Origin: Ceratorhiza oryzae-sativae
Lineage: Eukaryota > Basidiomycota > Agaricomycetes > Cantharellales > Ceratobasidiaceae
Reading direction: 5' to 3'
Assembly (NCBI GenBank): GCA_030998015.1
Contig: JARWMV010000242.1
Location: forward strand, 62,001-126,000
DNA: 64,000 nucleotides
Shown here: one piece after another, positions 35,043 to 46,788 of the stretch
Numbering within the stretch: position 1 is the stretch's first letter
Layout: each line of letters begins with the position of its first letter
Made by a program: the position numbers and the translations under genes
The notes under the pieces: generated by a model
Databases searched by the model: none
What the model saw: only the letters and a program-made list of their open reading frames with translations
Told to the model about the DNA's origin: nothing

Positions 35043-35816
35043 GAAGCCAATCCGTCGTGCAGGCATCGCGGCCGGAACCCATCGTCTCATGTCGATTTAA
35101 TTGACCATTGAATGTGATGAATGAATAAAGTCTTTCATTGCCTGTTGTGTTGCTGGACACAACTCATAAGCACTTGAATGCACAGGTGAACGTGCTCACG
35201 ATCATCCTGGTGTAGCAGATTTTAACACGAATAGGTGACATGAAGTGTAGTGGTATTTGCCATAAATTGGTAAATCTTGGAAACAAACAAGTGTTCTTGC
35301 AATGTGTCACGGTTCAACAAAGTTAAATGTTCCCCTTCGAAGATGTAGAGCTTTTTTGTCATGAGCGCAAGGCATATACTTACCCGCTGCAGCCCTTTTA
35401 TGGTGTCCAGTTGTTTGGCCAGAGTCGTCAGTTTGATATAGGTATAGTCTAGTAGTAACCCTCTGTAATCTCTCCCCTCTCTTCCCCCTCGTGTTTATGT
35501 ACTTGCGAGTGGCTTCGACATGGGGTCTGGCCTCGAAGTGGCTCTAATAAATCTGAGTTTAAAAAGCAAAAAAAAAGCACGAGGATGTTTGATTTTCCCG
35601 TCTTGCTCATGGTAGGCACGGGTGTGCCATCCACGTTACAAAACTGCCCTTTGCCAATCTGAAGCCCGATTGAATCTGCAGCCATGGAACATGGAAAACT
35701 AGGCATGGGGGAGGGGTACAAGCATCTATGGCTGACTTGGTACTATGTAAGAGGTGCACCTCCACGCCACCAAGGCCTCAACTGCGCACAGGGAGTGCGC
35801 TCCAAGGACGCAGGGG
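35043..35816. other. 3' flank of gene 4 up to element B
   Basis: No confident gene. AATGAATAAAG at 35120 may be the polyadenylation signal of the toxin-like gene. A 90-codon minus-strand frame (35449-35721) starts MYPSPMPSF and lacks a domain. The last bases before the LTR (AGGGG) do not match the flank on the other side of element B. Confidence 0.35.
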
Positions 35817-37124
35817 TGTTATGGATCACTAACATTTTCTATTATTTTAGTCTGCTCTGCCAACCTCAAGCGATGCCTCTGTAATTAAATTGTGAAATAC
35901 TTGAATTTGTATGCACTCTGAAATGTACTATTTTCCGTTCCATTAAATAGTACAAATTTCCCGCTCTCCAATGCATATTTTATTAAGTTTTTACGATAAG
36001 ATCTCAGAGAGATACAGAGCTTGCGATATTTCCTCTTATCAGGAGATATTGATTACAACATCGCACCGCTCATATCTCGGCAACCGCTTACGCTATCAAA
36101 GCAATCTTGTGCTCTATCGATAGCTAATCTTCGGCGGTATCTGCTGCCCGAAGATCGTTGCGATCCACCAGATCCTCGTGCTGGAATGGCCTGAAGATCA
36201 TTAGAATCTTACTGGACCATCAATCAAGATCTAATGACTCCAGTGAGTCAGGAGAGCTTCCCAAATTGATCCAGAAGCTTCTCTGACTCACTTTATGACT
36301 CACTGAGATGTAGCCTCCATTCATTACATGTATATACTATGATAATATGATCTACAAGCCAATAGCAGGTCTCAGATGCATCAATGCCTTTGATCCACAC
36401 CCTGTCTTTACTCTTTTATCCTATACTGGGCTAGGGTGTACCCCAAGTATAGCAGTACCCTCTTTTGATGATCGCACTGGCATGCATGTATCTATTTGGC
36501 TCTGGAATGCCCTCCTCAGGGTATAAAAGGACCTCCTCTGAGGCCCTTCCAGACCACCTTCCCTTCACTACTCAACCCAGACTGGTTATTGGTTCCTTTT
36601 CTCTTTCTATTTCTCTTGTCTGTGCGTGATTTCTTATATAACTAGTACTGAGGAATAAAGTACCATATTAGTTATATACTGTCTGATTCATTGTATCTTA
36701 TATACAGAGATATATAAGGATACAATATTGCCTGATTGAGTGTGACATTAAGTACTGGCTATTAGAGGAAATCTAAGTACCTGTAGCTGAGGAAGTACAC
36801 GCATTAGGCAGCCCACCATCTATCCTATAAGCTATCGCTTAAGTCTAGTATTAAGATTAGTATCAGTTAGTCCAAGCGACTAGGGCTGAACTACATTTAA
36901 GATATTTAAGGGAACCTGACCATAGTAGTCTTGCTCTTTATGCCTATAAATTAGTCAGTTTACACTGTGAAAGATTAAGACTACCTTGAGTGTTACTTGA
37001 TTGCATTGCAACTGCTTTGAGCCTTCTTACTCTAGTCTAAGAAGTATTGAGTACAATTAGTGTATACTAACATATCTACATTTGCTTAAGCTCTAGATAT
37101 TCAAGTGTACCCTGACCCGTAACA
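35817..37124 (+). repeat. 5' LTR of element B (1308 bp)
   Basis: TGTTATGG...CCGTAACA. It has a TATAAAAG box at 36522-36529 and an AATAAA about 125 nt later, suggesting U3-R-U5 boundaries. It is more CpG-depleted than the 3' LTR. Confidence 0.9.
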
Positions 37125-37125
37125 T

Positions 37126-37139
37126 TGGTGAAGCGACCC
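37126..37139 (+). promoter_or_regulatory. PBS of element B (TGGTGAAGCGACCC)
   Basis: Begins one base after the LTR with TGG, as expected for pairing with a tRNA 3' CCA end. The donor tRNA was not identified. This contrasts with the self-complementary PBS of A and C. Confidence 0.55.
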
Positions 37140-37171
37140 AGGTCCTTACATCAAGTAACTATCAATTAACA

Positions 37172-37612
37172 TTGCCATTTTTGGTCAATCTATTGCCCAA
37201 AACGGAATTTCTCAATTTTGACCACTCTGTGTATAGAAATACTTTTCTTACCACAGAATACAACAACTTATCTTGGGCTCTTGAGATAGATCCTGTCTGG
37301 ATTCAAGCCCCAAACCCTACAATTACTGTTTTAGGTTATAGTAGTATTGGTGGTCCACCCCCACATATTACTCTGACATTTACCTTTAGGAATTATAGGC
37401 CATATATTCCAATAAATTCAGTATCAAGTGCTCTAAGTGCTGGACTTGAATTTGAAGTCTATATTCAACATCTTCCTGATCAACCACAACCAATAAAAGT
37501 TCAACACACATTTATTAGGTCTTTCTGGTCACCCCATACCAGCTACTGGGATACAGTTTATCAAGCCATTTATCAATTTGTAACTGAAACTTATTTTGAA
37601 AATTATTCCTAA
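37172..37612 (+). CDS. ORF0 of element B, 146 aa, unknown
   Basis: An intact frame starting 47 nt after the LTR and ending just before gag. It is rich in aromatic and beta-prone stretches (PTITVLGYSSIGG, HITLTFTFRNYRPYI) and reads like a small beta-rich globular protein. No cysteine motif, no membrane segment, no family I know. Position suggests translation from the full-length transcript before gag, either as a separate small protein or by reinitiation. It is one of the few undamaged frames in the gag-pol half of the element. Confidence 0.5.
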   Translation: MPFLVNLLPKTEFLNFDHSVYRNTFLTTEYNNLSWALEIDPVWIQAPNPTITVLGYSSIGGPPPHITLTFTFRNYRPYIPINSVSSALSAGLEFEVYIQHLPDQPQPIKVQHTFIRSFWSPHTSYWDTVYQAIYQFVTETYFENYS

Positions 37613-37646
37613 GTACAAATTCATCTTGAATTGGAGAAGAACTGTT

Positions 37647-39548
37647 ATGGCCAGTACTTCAAATATGTCTGTGCATGTCCCTGGAAGTTTTTGGGACAGT
37701 ACACACCACCCATTACCACCAGAAGATCCTTATGCATTGGATTCCATGGTAGGAAGTGATGCTGGAGGTAGGCATGTACAATCAGACTATAGTTATCATC
37801 ACCAGGATACTGTAGATTATGAACAATATTTGCCCATCCCTCCTAATGGATCTAGTTCATATATTGCTCTTACTCCTAGAGAGCAAAGGCATCTGACTTA
37901 CCAACCTGCTGCTACTAGGATGACAAACCTAACAAGGATGCATCCAGAGATAGCAGAGAGGAGAAGGTTAGTTAGAGCAGTAGGTAGGAAGATATATGAA
38001 AGTCCTCATCCTCATGTAATGCACATTAAATATCCATCATTGGGTGTAGAGAATTCTTCAAGGATCTCTTACAAGAATTGGATTATTTATGTACATTTAG
38101 GCCAGAATGGTCTTGGTCTGCATCTGGAGAACCTGTCATGTTCATTGACTTGAACAGGCATAGGAGTTTTAGGACTAAGCTCTCTGCTTTCAAGTCCCAA
38201 CTACTCCCTGTTAGGAGCAGGCATCCTATACCTCACCCAGATGTTCCTGCATTCCCTGAAACTAGGAAGCATTTTGCTTTCAGTAAGAAACAGCATGAAG
38301 TTGCTTGTGTATTATTCAGGGATGAAGTTGAGCGCTTTTTGGCTTACCTCTTTATTGAACACCAAGCTATGCAAGACCTTGGTAAAGGGAAGCAAAGGGA
38401 GCTCAATGAAATAATGTGGGAAAATTCTGAAAGCAGATCCAAGACTCCAGAATATGCTCCAGCCCCTCATCCTAAGCATACTATTGACTCAATTAGATCT
38501 CCTACTGGTCGTCTAGAATTCAAACCTCTAGAAGTTCAGGAGGATCCAGATGAGCCAGTGAGTGGTGGAGAGGAGCTAGTTCAAATAGAAGAGCAGGAAG
38601 TGGAAGATATCACAAGGATAGCAGATGATTCTGCTGAGGATACTACCATGACTGCAATTCAACCTTCTGGATTTGCATCTACTTCAGCTATGGCTCAGGG
38701 AAGGAGCTTCCTTGGCCCTGTAACTAGTTCTCCAGCTAGACCAGAAGCTTTAGGTGCAATTACTCCTATAAGGACTCCAAGTGAGAAGAGACTACAAGCT
38801 CTATTTACTCCAGAATCAGTTTCTCAAATAGAAGCTACTCGCATTCTGGGAGTTAGAGGTCCTTCTACTTACTTGGAAGTTATCTAGGAACTTCATTTAC
38901 CCCTGTAGAGAAAGACTATCCTAGACGCATAGGAGTAGGTCCTAGGCAATCAGGAAGAGTGCTAGAACCTCTATTACCTCCTGCTCAAGTGACTGAAGCT
39001 GGTACTTCAGCTTTAACCACTATTGGAGAAGTAAATGAGGATGATACTGATCAGGACCAGGACTCTCCCTTGGTAAATAAACCTGCTAGACACGTCAATC
39101 TTTGACAATGCTATTAGAAAGGAACCTTTCAGGGGTCGACTTAGCAAAGGTCATGCAGTCACTATTGAGGAAGAGTTTCCACCTCATGAACAGTATACTG
39201 GAAGACCAGCATCTCCTTACCCACCTAGGGAGCCAATAACCCCTTCTAGGCCAGTAAGGGATGACTCTGGGACTGTCCCTCAAGGAGCTGTTCCCCTTAT
39301 TGTTACTACTAGTGAAGAAGACTCTTCTGAGGAAGAAGCTAGGAGACCTAGGCATAGGAGTTCTAATAGAACTTCAGATGCTGAAGCAGGCAGGCCTACA
39401 GAAGATCATAGGGCTGAAGGTTTTAGAGAGCCTACTGGACCTTCTGTAACTATGACTGGAGATCCTTCAAAGATGCCAGTTTATAGTCCTGAAGGGAATA
39501 CCTTATTAGGTTTCCAGCCATTAGTACCTCAGTCACAATTACCTGCTG
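37647..39548 (+). pseudogene. Element B gag, N-terminal part (frameshifted)
   Basis: Starts at ATG 37647 (MASTSNMSVHVPGSFWD). The frame changes near 38062, then runs to 38887, and continues in other frames to about 39548. Visible text includes ALTPREQRHLTYQPAATRM, a helical stretch with KKQHEVACVLFRDEVERFL, then long acidic, Ser/Pro-rich disordered sequence. At least three frame changes or stops make it non-functional as it stands. Confidence 0.7.
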
Positions 39549-40218
39549 ATGCTAGCATACATGCCACAAGTCTCTAGACCTACTGAAGCTGAAACATTTA
39601 GAACTCAGAGGTTTGATCCTTATCAACCCTTTGTGATAAATCTAGGACCAGGATTCTCTGGTCTGGCTTCTACTCCACCTAGGAGGCCACCAGGACCTCC
39701 TCCCACTGGACCTCCTGCCTCTAGTGGTAGGAATTTCTCAGAGGAGTGCAGGTCCACCTAATCCTCCAGGAGGAGGACAGGGGCCACCTAACCCTCCAGT
39801 AGGTCAAAGTTACCCTCAGCAAGGAGGAGGACATGTTCCTCATATTCCTCCCATTCCACCTATTCCACCCAATACTCCTAGGCCACAAGGACTACCAGGA
39901 CCACCAGGACCACCTGGACCTCCAGGGCCCCCTGGAAATCCTCCTAATGGTCCTTATCCTTGGATTCAAGGCCCTCCAGGACGTCCAGGAGACCAAGGTC
40001 CCCCTGGAAGGGATGGCAGGGATGGAAGAGATGGTCCACCAGGTCCACCAGGTCCACCAGGCCCAGAAGGCCCTAGAGGAGCTGGAGGAAATGGTAACAA
40101 TAACAACCAAAATAATCGACCTCATCTAGACATGAAATTGAAGCCTGAAGTGATACCAGAGTATGATGGTGATCCAGATGAATTATATGAGTGGATAGAC
40201 CAAATCATCGTTATATAG
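39549..40218 (+). pseudogene. Element B gag: collagen-like Gly-X-Y segment
   Basis: The frame 39724-40218 has a run of about 6 Gly-X-Y triplets ([15 protein letters not shown]), a short break, and about 13 more ([19 protein letters not shown] and onward), then an Asn-rich linker and the start of the capsid ([19 protein letters not shown]). The upstream frame 39549-39761 is Pro-rich. Collagen-like triplets in a gag precursor are unusual; they may form a trimerising stalk or be low-complexity drift. Confidence 0.75.
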
Positions 40219-41125
40219 CCATGGGTTTAAATGAGAACAACAGACTCACCCTGACTATCCCATTCAGGTTTACTGGAGATGCTAAACAATGGTGGTATCA
40301 GTTCAATGAGGAACAAAGGCTTAGAATGTCTACAGATTGGAATCAGATGAGAGCTCGCTTAATTAGTTTCTTTTGGACTCCTACTTGGATTACCAAGGCT
40401 AGGAACAAAGCTTTGGCAGCCAGGTTCAAGGATTCAGGCAACAATAAAGAAACACCAGTTCAGTATGCACTTCGCAAAAAGAAACTGCTTGACATGGTTG
40501 AAGATTGGGATGACCTCACTATCATTGCTGAAGTGGCTAGGTCAGCTCCTACACAATGGAGAACTATAGTCAACCATGAGGATATTGCAGACTGGTCCAC
40601 CTATGTGACTAGAATTAAGGAACAAGAAGATTTATTGCAAGATTGGCCTGCCATATGAACAACCAAGCTACCTATGACACAGTCAAGGAAGTGATCAAAG
40701 CTTTGAAGGCTGAAAAGCATCAGAAAAAGCATGGTCACAAAGCTAGTGCTCATGCAGTAAATTCTTCTAACTCTAAGTTCAAGTCAAAGCAGCCTGATAA
40801 ATTCAAAGGCTATAAGAGGCCCTTCCCTCCAGACAATTCTAATGTTTCCAAACATAAGAAAGGGACTCCTAAAGCTAGAGGAATGAGAGGCTGTATTCAT
40901 TGTGGAAGTCTTATGCACTATGACAAGGAGTGCAAGCATAATAAATCTAATGCTAACAATGTCCAAGTTTATTTTGCTGAAACTATTGAAGCTGAACAAA
41001 CTGCTTATGCTGAATATGAAGCTGCCTGCAATGATTCTGATCCTGAATCATCTGAAACTGAGCCATCTGAAGACCAAGAGGAAGAATCTGATTCTTCTAG
41101 CTCTTCTTCTGACTCGGATTTTTAA
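40191..41125 (+). pseudogene. Element B gag: capsid and nucleocapsid
   Basis: 40191-40658 is a retrotransposon gag capsid domain (FTGDAKQWWYQFNEEQ, STDWNQMRARLISFFW), and 40643-41125 is the nucleocapsid in an overlapping frame with one CX2CX4HX4C knuckle (CIHCGSLMHYDKEC) and an acidic Ser-rich tail. Two frame changes separate these pieces from each other and from the collagen-like part. Confidence 0.85.
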
Positions 41126-41327
41126 TTAATTCCCAGCCTTCTGAATCTAATGAGACAGAGGACTTGGGAGTAAATGCAGATGACCAGGATATACAGGCAG
41201 TACACAATTATAATGCATTAGCAAATCAAACAATGGCTACCAAATCATTTTCTATTCAATTATCTACAGGAATGAGCCTCTTGACCTTAAATCAATCCCT
41301 GAGGATAAAACTATTACTCTTAAAAAG

Positions 41328-43466
41328 GTGATGGAACGTCCTTCAGGAACTCATTTCTTGGGAACTAGACCTACAGTAGCTATGGCTAGGGTAGGGAATG
41401 AAGAAGGCTTAACAGAAATTACAGTTGACTCAGGCTCTGATATTACCCTGATTAGCTATAATTTTCTGACTAGCTTGAAACAACCTCCTAAAGAGAAATC
41501 TGGCCAAAAGATAAATCTTATTCAAGTGACTGGTAAAACTAGTATTACAGGATATGTAGTATTAGACTTAACCTTCCCTACTAAGGATGGACCTGTAAAG
41601 ATGCAGGTAGAAGCCTATGTAGTGAAAGGAATGAAAGTACCTTTCATTCTGGGTAATGACTTTTCTAACCAATATAGAATCTCTTTAGATCGTCTTTCCT
41701 CTCCTAGCAGAATACTCTTTGGCAACTCTGGTAGGTCTGCTGAAGTGATTGAATTAGAAACTGAACCAAGATTGGATGAAGCTGGAAATGTATTTCAAGT
41801 TTACACTAGACCAGACTTCAAGACAAACCTAGAAAGAAGAGCCTTTCACAGGAAAAAATCTTCTAAGAAGAAAGCCTTAAAGAAAGGGCCTGAAGGTGCT
41901 ACCCCAGTTAAATTAGCTAGGGATGTATTTTTAAAGGCTGAATTCATTACACAAGTGCCTATTCTAGTTGAATTCCAGGAAGGACAGCAAGAAGGTTTTA
42001 TTGAAGGTAGTCTAGAAAGTAATAATGGAACCTTGGATGTTCATGGAACTACAGACAGCATCATCACTCCTAATACTAATACTATTCAGATAACTAACTT
42101 TTCTCAGAGGCCAGTGCATTTACCCAAAGGACATGTCATAGGATATATGCATGACCCCAAGATTGCATTGGATAAAGAAAAAGATTTGCCTGAAGAACTT
42201 AGGAAAGCAGGAGAAGCCAAGGCACATCTAATAAATACTCTTATGAAGGAAGTCAAAGTACCTTCTCCTACTGTTGAAGAGATTGAACTCTCAAAGCAGC
42301 CAGAAGGAGGCCCTAAAACTGCTGAACTGCCTGACCCAGAGCCAGTCCCTAGGGAAAGACTCTTGGCAGAAGTACATTGGGGAGACAATTTGACTCCAGA
42401 TCAGAAGAAAAGCTTGCAAAAAGTGGTGAAAAAGAACTTTGAAGCTTTTGGATTAGATGGCAGACTTGGTAATTACCCAGCCAGGGTAGAGATTAATCTC
42501 AGACCAGGTACAAAGGAAATTGCTTTAACTCCTTACAGGCCAAGTGAAGAAGCTAAAGCTGCTATAGACAAGCAAATAGATGATTGGTTGCGCTTAGGTG
42601 TAATTGAGGAATCTAAGAGCCCTTGGGGCTTCCCAGTGCTTGTAGTATGGCGGAATAATAAGCCTCGCTTGTGCATTGATTACAGGAAGCTTAATGCAGT
42701 AGCTATACCAGATGAATACCCTCTACCTAGGCAACAAGACATCCTTCATTCACTTGAAGGAGCCCAATATCTCAGTACTCTAGATGCTCTAGCAGGCTTT
42801 ACTCAACTCCAGATAAAGGATGAGGATAGGCCTAAGACAGCATTTAGATGTCACAGAGGACACTTTCAATTCAGAAGAATGCCTTTTGGATGGAGAAATG
42901 GACCTCCAGTATTCCAAAGGGTTATGACTGATGTTTTGGCCCCATTCTTATGGATATTTGCTCTAGTATATATAGATGACATTGTGATATACAGCAAGTC
43001 ATTTGAAGACCACTGTGAGCATCTAGACAAAGTATTAAAGGCCATTGCAGACTCTGGATTGACTCTTTCTCCTGGTAAATGCCACCTTGGATATCAATCT
43101 CTGCTCCTTTTAGGACAAAAGGTGTCCAGACTTGGCATGTCTACCCATAAGGAGAAAGTGGAAGGCATTCTACAATTAGAGGAACCTAAGGATATACCTA
43201 CATTACAAACATTCTTAGGAATGATGACCTACTTTTCAAGTTATATTCCATATTATACTTGGATAGTAGCTCCATTATTTAATCTCTTAAAGAAGAGTGT
43301 CAAGTGGAAATGGGATAAATTGGAATCCCATGCTTTCAAACTAGCTAAGCTAGTCCTAGCCAATGCACCAGTTCTCTCTTACCCAATACCAGGGATGCCC
43401 TATAGGCTTTATACTGATGCATGTGACTTTGGAATAGCTGCTATTTACAGCAAATTCAAACCATGA
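41328..43466 (+). pseudogene. Element B pol: protease and reverse transcriptase
   Basis: A 712-codon frame. Protease active site ITVDSGSDITLIS near residue 30; RT begins near residue 400 with EESKSPWGFPVLVV, palm motif A region YLSTLDALAGFTQL, and the catalytic box VYIDDIVIYS intact; the thumb and connection follow. The frame ends just after the RNase H first Asp (LYTDACDFGIAA), where a small frameshift separates it from the next piece. RT itself looks catalytically complete. Confidence 0.9.
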
Positions 43467-44037
43467 AACTTAAGGACCTGAAAGGAACTAGAGTTTATGA
43501 TCAATGTAAGAAAGCTCACCAAGAAGGGTTACCTGTCCCCAGGTTTATTACACCTGACTCCAAAGGAAAGGTCATCCTGACTGGGGGGGCTGATGGTACT
43601 GAAACTTTTGACTATGAAGATACTTGGAATGAAGACTTTGAAGAAACTGAAGTACACATAGAGCGAGTCATTGCCTACTGGTCAAGACTCTCAAATCAGC
43701 TGAGACAAGGTACTCAGCCACTGAGAGAGAAGCTCTAGGTGTAAGAGATGGTCTAGTGAAATTCCACATGTATCTTGAAGGTGCTAAAGTTGTAGTAGTG
43801 TCAGATCATGCTGCCCTTAAATGGAGTAAGACTTACCAAACTGTGAACAGAAGACTATCTGGTTATGGCATAGTAATAGCTGCCTTTCCAGACCTAGTAA
43901 TAGTTCATAGAGCAGGCAAAGTCCATACTAATGTTGACCCAATCTCTAGATTAAGAAGAAGGATCCCTAGACAAGATGGACCTTTAGCAGACTTATCAAC
44001 CCCTCTTACTTTTAACAATGACACTGAAGATGCCTGA
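43463..44037 (+). pseudogene. Element B RNase H (split)
   Basis: Frames 43463-43738 and 43756-44037. They contain the insertion typical of this lineage (KLKDLKGTRVYDQ, then ERVIAYWSRL), the SDHAALKW block and HTNVDPISRLRRR. A frame change near 43690-43740 interrupts the E-containing motif. Confidence 0.8.
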
Positions 44038-44095
44038 AGAATCTGTACCAAGAAATAGGTGTAGACTTTGAGAAGGATTTGCTAGTCCATCGACT

Positions 44096-45141
44096 ATGCA
44101 TGCTTTAGCCAATGAAGAAAAGCCTTCCAAAGGTTTTAGGACAAGGTTTAAGGTAAGAAACAAAGTATATAAAGCTAATGTCTCTCTTGCTACATCAGGT
44201 TTGAATGAGCTACACATCAGTATTAATGAATCTGAAGTTAATCGCTTTTATGAAGCATACACTAATGATCCCCATTTTGCTGATGTACTCAAGAAGCTGC
44301 AAGGTGAGTATGATCATCTAAATCCACCCTACAAACAATACAGGATTGGAGAAAATGGTCTTATTTACTTTTGCAGAGATGACAATTACAAGCTGTGTGT
44401 CCCTAAAGACTTACAGAAGGAAGTAGTAGCTGAAATACATGACTCTCTTCAAGAAGGAGCTCATGCTGGCTACCATAGGACCTACAACAAAGTAGCTTCA
44501 CCTACTACTGGCCTAAGATGGTACAAGTCATTAAGGAATATGTGCGCACTTGTGATATTTGTCAAAAGGCTAAGCCTAAAAGACATGGACAAAGAGGTTT
44601 TCTTCAATCTATTCCAATTCCTAGTCAGCCTTTTGAAGTAGTAACCATGGATTTTATAATGGATCTTCCTCCTAGCAATGGATTTAATGCCATACTAACT
44701 ATAGTTGATAAATTGACTAAGTATGCACACTTTATCCCTTGCAATACTTCTATCAATGAGGAAGAGACTGCCAAACTATTCCATGCGCATATATGGACCA
44801 AGTATGGTCTTCCAAGACAGGTTATTACTGACAGAGACTCTAGATGGACAGGAGCCTTTTGGGAACACTTAACCTCTTTGGTTGGCATTCAGAGATCGCT
44901 TACTACAGCTTATCACCCACAAGCTGATGGACAGAGTGAGATTATGAACCAAACCTTAGAGATTGCCTTAAGAGCTTTTGTCTTTCCTTCAATGGACAAT
45001 TGGAGTGACCTCCTAAATGATTTTAGCTTTGCTTACAACACCATGGAGCATACATCTACAGGATTTACACCTTCTTATCTTCTTTTAGGATTTGAACCAC
45101 TTCGACCCTCAGATTTACTACTTCTACTGGTAAAGCTTTAG
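44096..45141 (+). pseudogene. Element B integrase core
   Basis: 44096-44641 carries the His part of the HHCC zinc module (HDSLQEGAHAGYHRTY); the Cys part (CDICQ) and the core are in frame 44518-45141. DDE residues are present: MDFIMDLP, TDRDSRWTG, and GQSEIMNQ. The frame change at about 44500 splits the zinc module. Confidence 0.85.
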
Positions 45142-45170
45142 CCAGACCCTCTGTAGAAGATCCTAAAGCT

Positions 45171-45752
45171 GTGAACTTCAATGAGATGATGAAAGCTATT
45201 CGCTCTCAAGCTCAGGATGCCTTGAAATTGGCTCAGGTTCACATGGAGGATCAATACAACAAGAATCATAGTTATCTTGATCTACAGGAAGGAGATTTGG
45301 TCATGCTGAATCCACATTCCCTGAACCTGCTGAGAAATCAGAAGGGAAAAGGAAGGAAACTCCAGATGAAGTATGATGGTCCCTTTGAAGTTCTAGAGAA
45401 GCTTTCAGATGTAACTTATCGCATCAAGATTCCAGCCAGCTACAAGATTCACCCTGTGATTAATATAGCTCATCTGGAACCTTATCATAGAGATAAAGAT
45501 GGTACAGACCGTCCCAAGAAACATCTGAATAGATCTGACTTTGACAAGGAACCTGAATGGGAAGTGGAAGAGATTCTGGATGAAAAGATGATCAAGAAAG
45601 GACAGAGAAAACAGCGTCGATATCTTACAAGATTTGTGGGTTATCCACCTGAATGGGATGAATGGTTATCCAGGCAGCAGTTGACAAATGCTCCCAGGAT
45701 ACTCAAGGAATGGGAACTTAAGCAACGCCTCAAGACATCTAAGAAGTCTTAA
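45171..45752 (+). pseudogene. Element B integrase tail with GPY/F module and chromodomain
   Basis: KYDGPFEVLEKLSDVTYRI is the GPY/F module; EWEVEEILDEKMIKKG...RRYLTRFVGYPPEWDEWL is a chromodomain, which places the element among chromoviruses and would direct integration through chromatin. A frame change separates it from the core at about 45140. Confidence 0.85.
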
Positions 45753-45827
45753 CCCTTTCCTGAAAATCATTCCAAGAACAACACGTGATTTCTCTGTTAT
45801 TTGTTTACTACAAAGTCATTTTGTAGA

Positions 45828-46226
45828 TATAAATCGGCTGGCATTTACCACTGGAAACACCACACCAACCATGGCCAACCTCATTATCATCATTGCTGTC
45901 TCTCCCCATCATCTCATGGTCTTTGCCATCCTTTACTACCTCTACAGTCTAGGAGAAGACTTTATATGGGTCGCACCTGGACAAAAGGTAGTAATGGAGT
46001 ACTCCAACCTGGAGCGCACCATAACTGTCACTGGCAGGGTGGTGATTTCCCTGCCTACAAGCAGTATTTACCAGCAGGCAGAGGACCCTCGTGGACTGTT
46101 AAGCCTGCCAACATCCTCTCCATTGCCTTGGTGAGGAATCGCAGGCAGTATAGTCCCTACAGGGGTCCAGGAAACAGAGGCATGCCCTCTGAGCTTTCAT
46201 CTGCCTGCAACCATCCTGTACTGTAA
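45828..46226 (+). CDS. Accessory ORF 1 of element B, possible membrane protein
   Basis: A TATAAAT at 45828-45834 precedes an ATG at 45871 by 37 nt. The protein begins MANLIIIIAVSPHHLMV, and a hydrophobic helix of about 25 residues is followed by a polar part. The frame from 45871 ends at 46134; a second frame (GDFPAYKQYLPAGRGP to 46226) looks better after about 46045, so there may be a frameshift or small intron. Function unknown. Confidence 0.35.
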   Translation, partial: YKSAGIYHWKHHTNHGQPHYHHCCLSPSSHGLCHPLLPLQSRRRLYMGRTWTKGSNGVLQPGAHHNCHWQGGDFPAYKQYLPAGRGPSWTVKPANILSIALVRNRRQYSPYRGPGNRGMPSELSSACNHPVL

Positions 46227-46230
46227 GTCC

Positions 46231-46723
46231 AAAATCTATTTATTGGGTTTAATGCTTATGGTACTGGACAGATCAAATGCAAGGAATGGAGCGACAGCAA
46301 TACTTAGGATCTTTTCTACAGCTGTAGATAAGATTAACCAAGCTTGGTAAGTCAGATCTTTCCTGATCATCTTATCAAGTCCACTGATCTATTTGGATCG
46401 ATCACATCTAGTCCCCATCAAGAAACCTTTCCCCTTATCTCCTCTTTAAGTCTTGTACCAGATCTTTCTGTATATAGATTTAAAGTATAAAGTTGTCTGA
46501 TCCCCTAAGCGATCATCAGAATGAGTCACTGCAAAGTAATCTCAGTTGACTGCTTGGACCGATCACCAACTGTAAGGTTTAAGGACTAGATAAGAAAGAT
46601 CTGGAAGGATCAGCATGTGATAACTGTACAGATAACAGCAGAGCGCACTCTATTTGGCCAGTTACAAGCTTCTTCTATTTGGAGTAAGCTTCCTATTGGC
46701 AACTGGATGTGAAATACATGCAG
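46231..46723. other. Spacer between accessory genes, no ORF
   Basis: About 500 bp without a frame. GATC-containing words recur unusually often (at least twelve between 46320 and 46620), without clear periodicity. Confidence 0.35.
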
Positions 46724-46729
46724 TATAAG
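46724..46729 (+). promoter_or_regulatory. TATA-like box before accessory gene 2
   Basis: TATAAG 60 nt upstream of the ATG at 46789. Confidence 0.4.
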
Positions 46730-46788
46730 ATTTTTGTGTCGTCTCTAAGGTACTACAGCTGTATACTGCACAGTTTTACCCTCTAAAC

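Noticed and set aside
39892..40125. Trp/Ser-rich minus-strand frame at the collagen-like segment
   Set aside because: It is the reverse complement of GPP-type codons.
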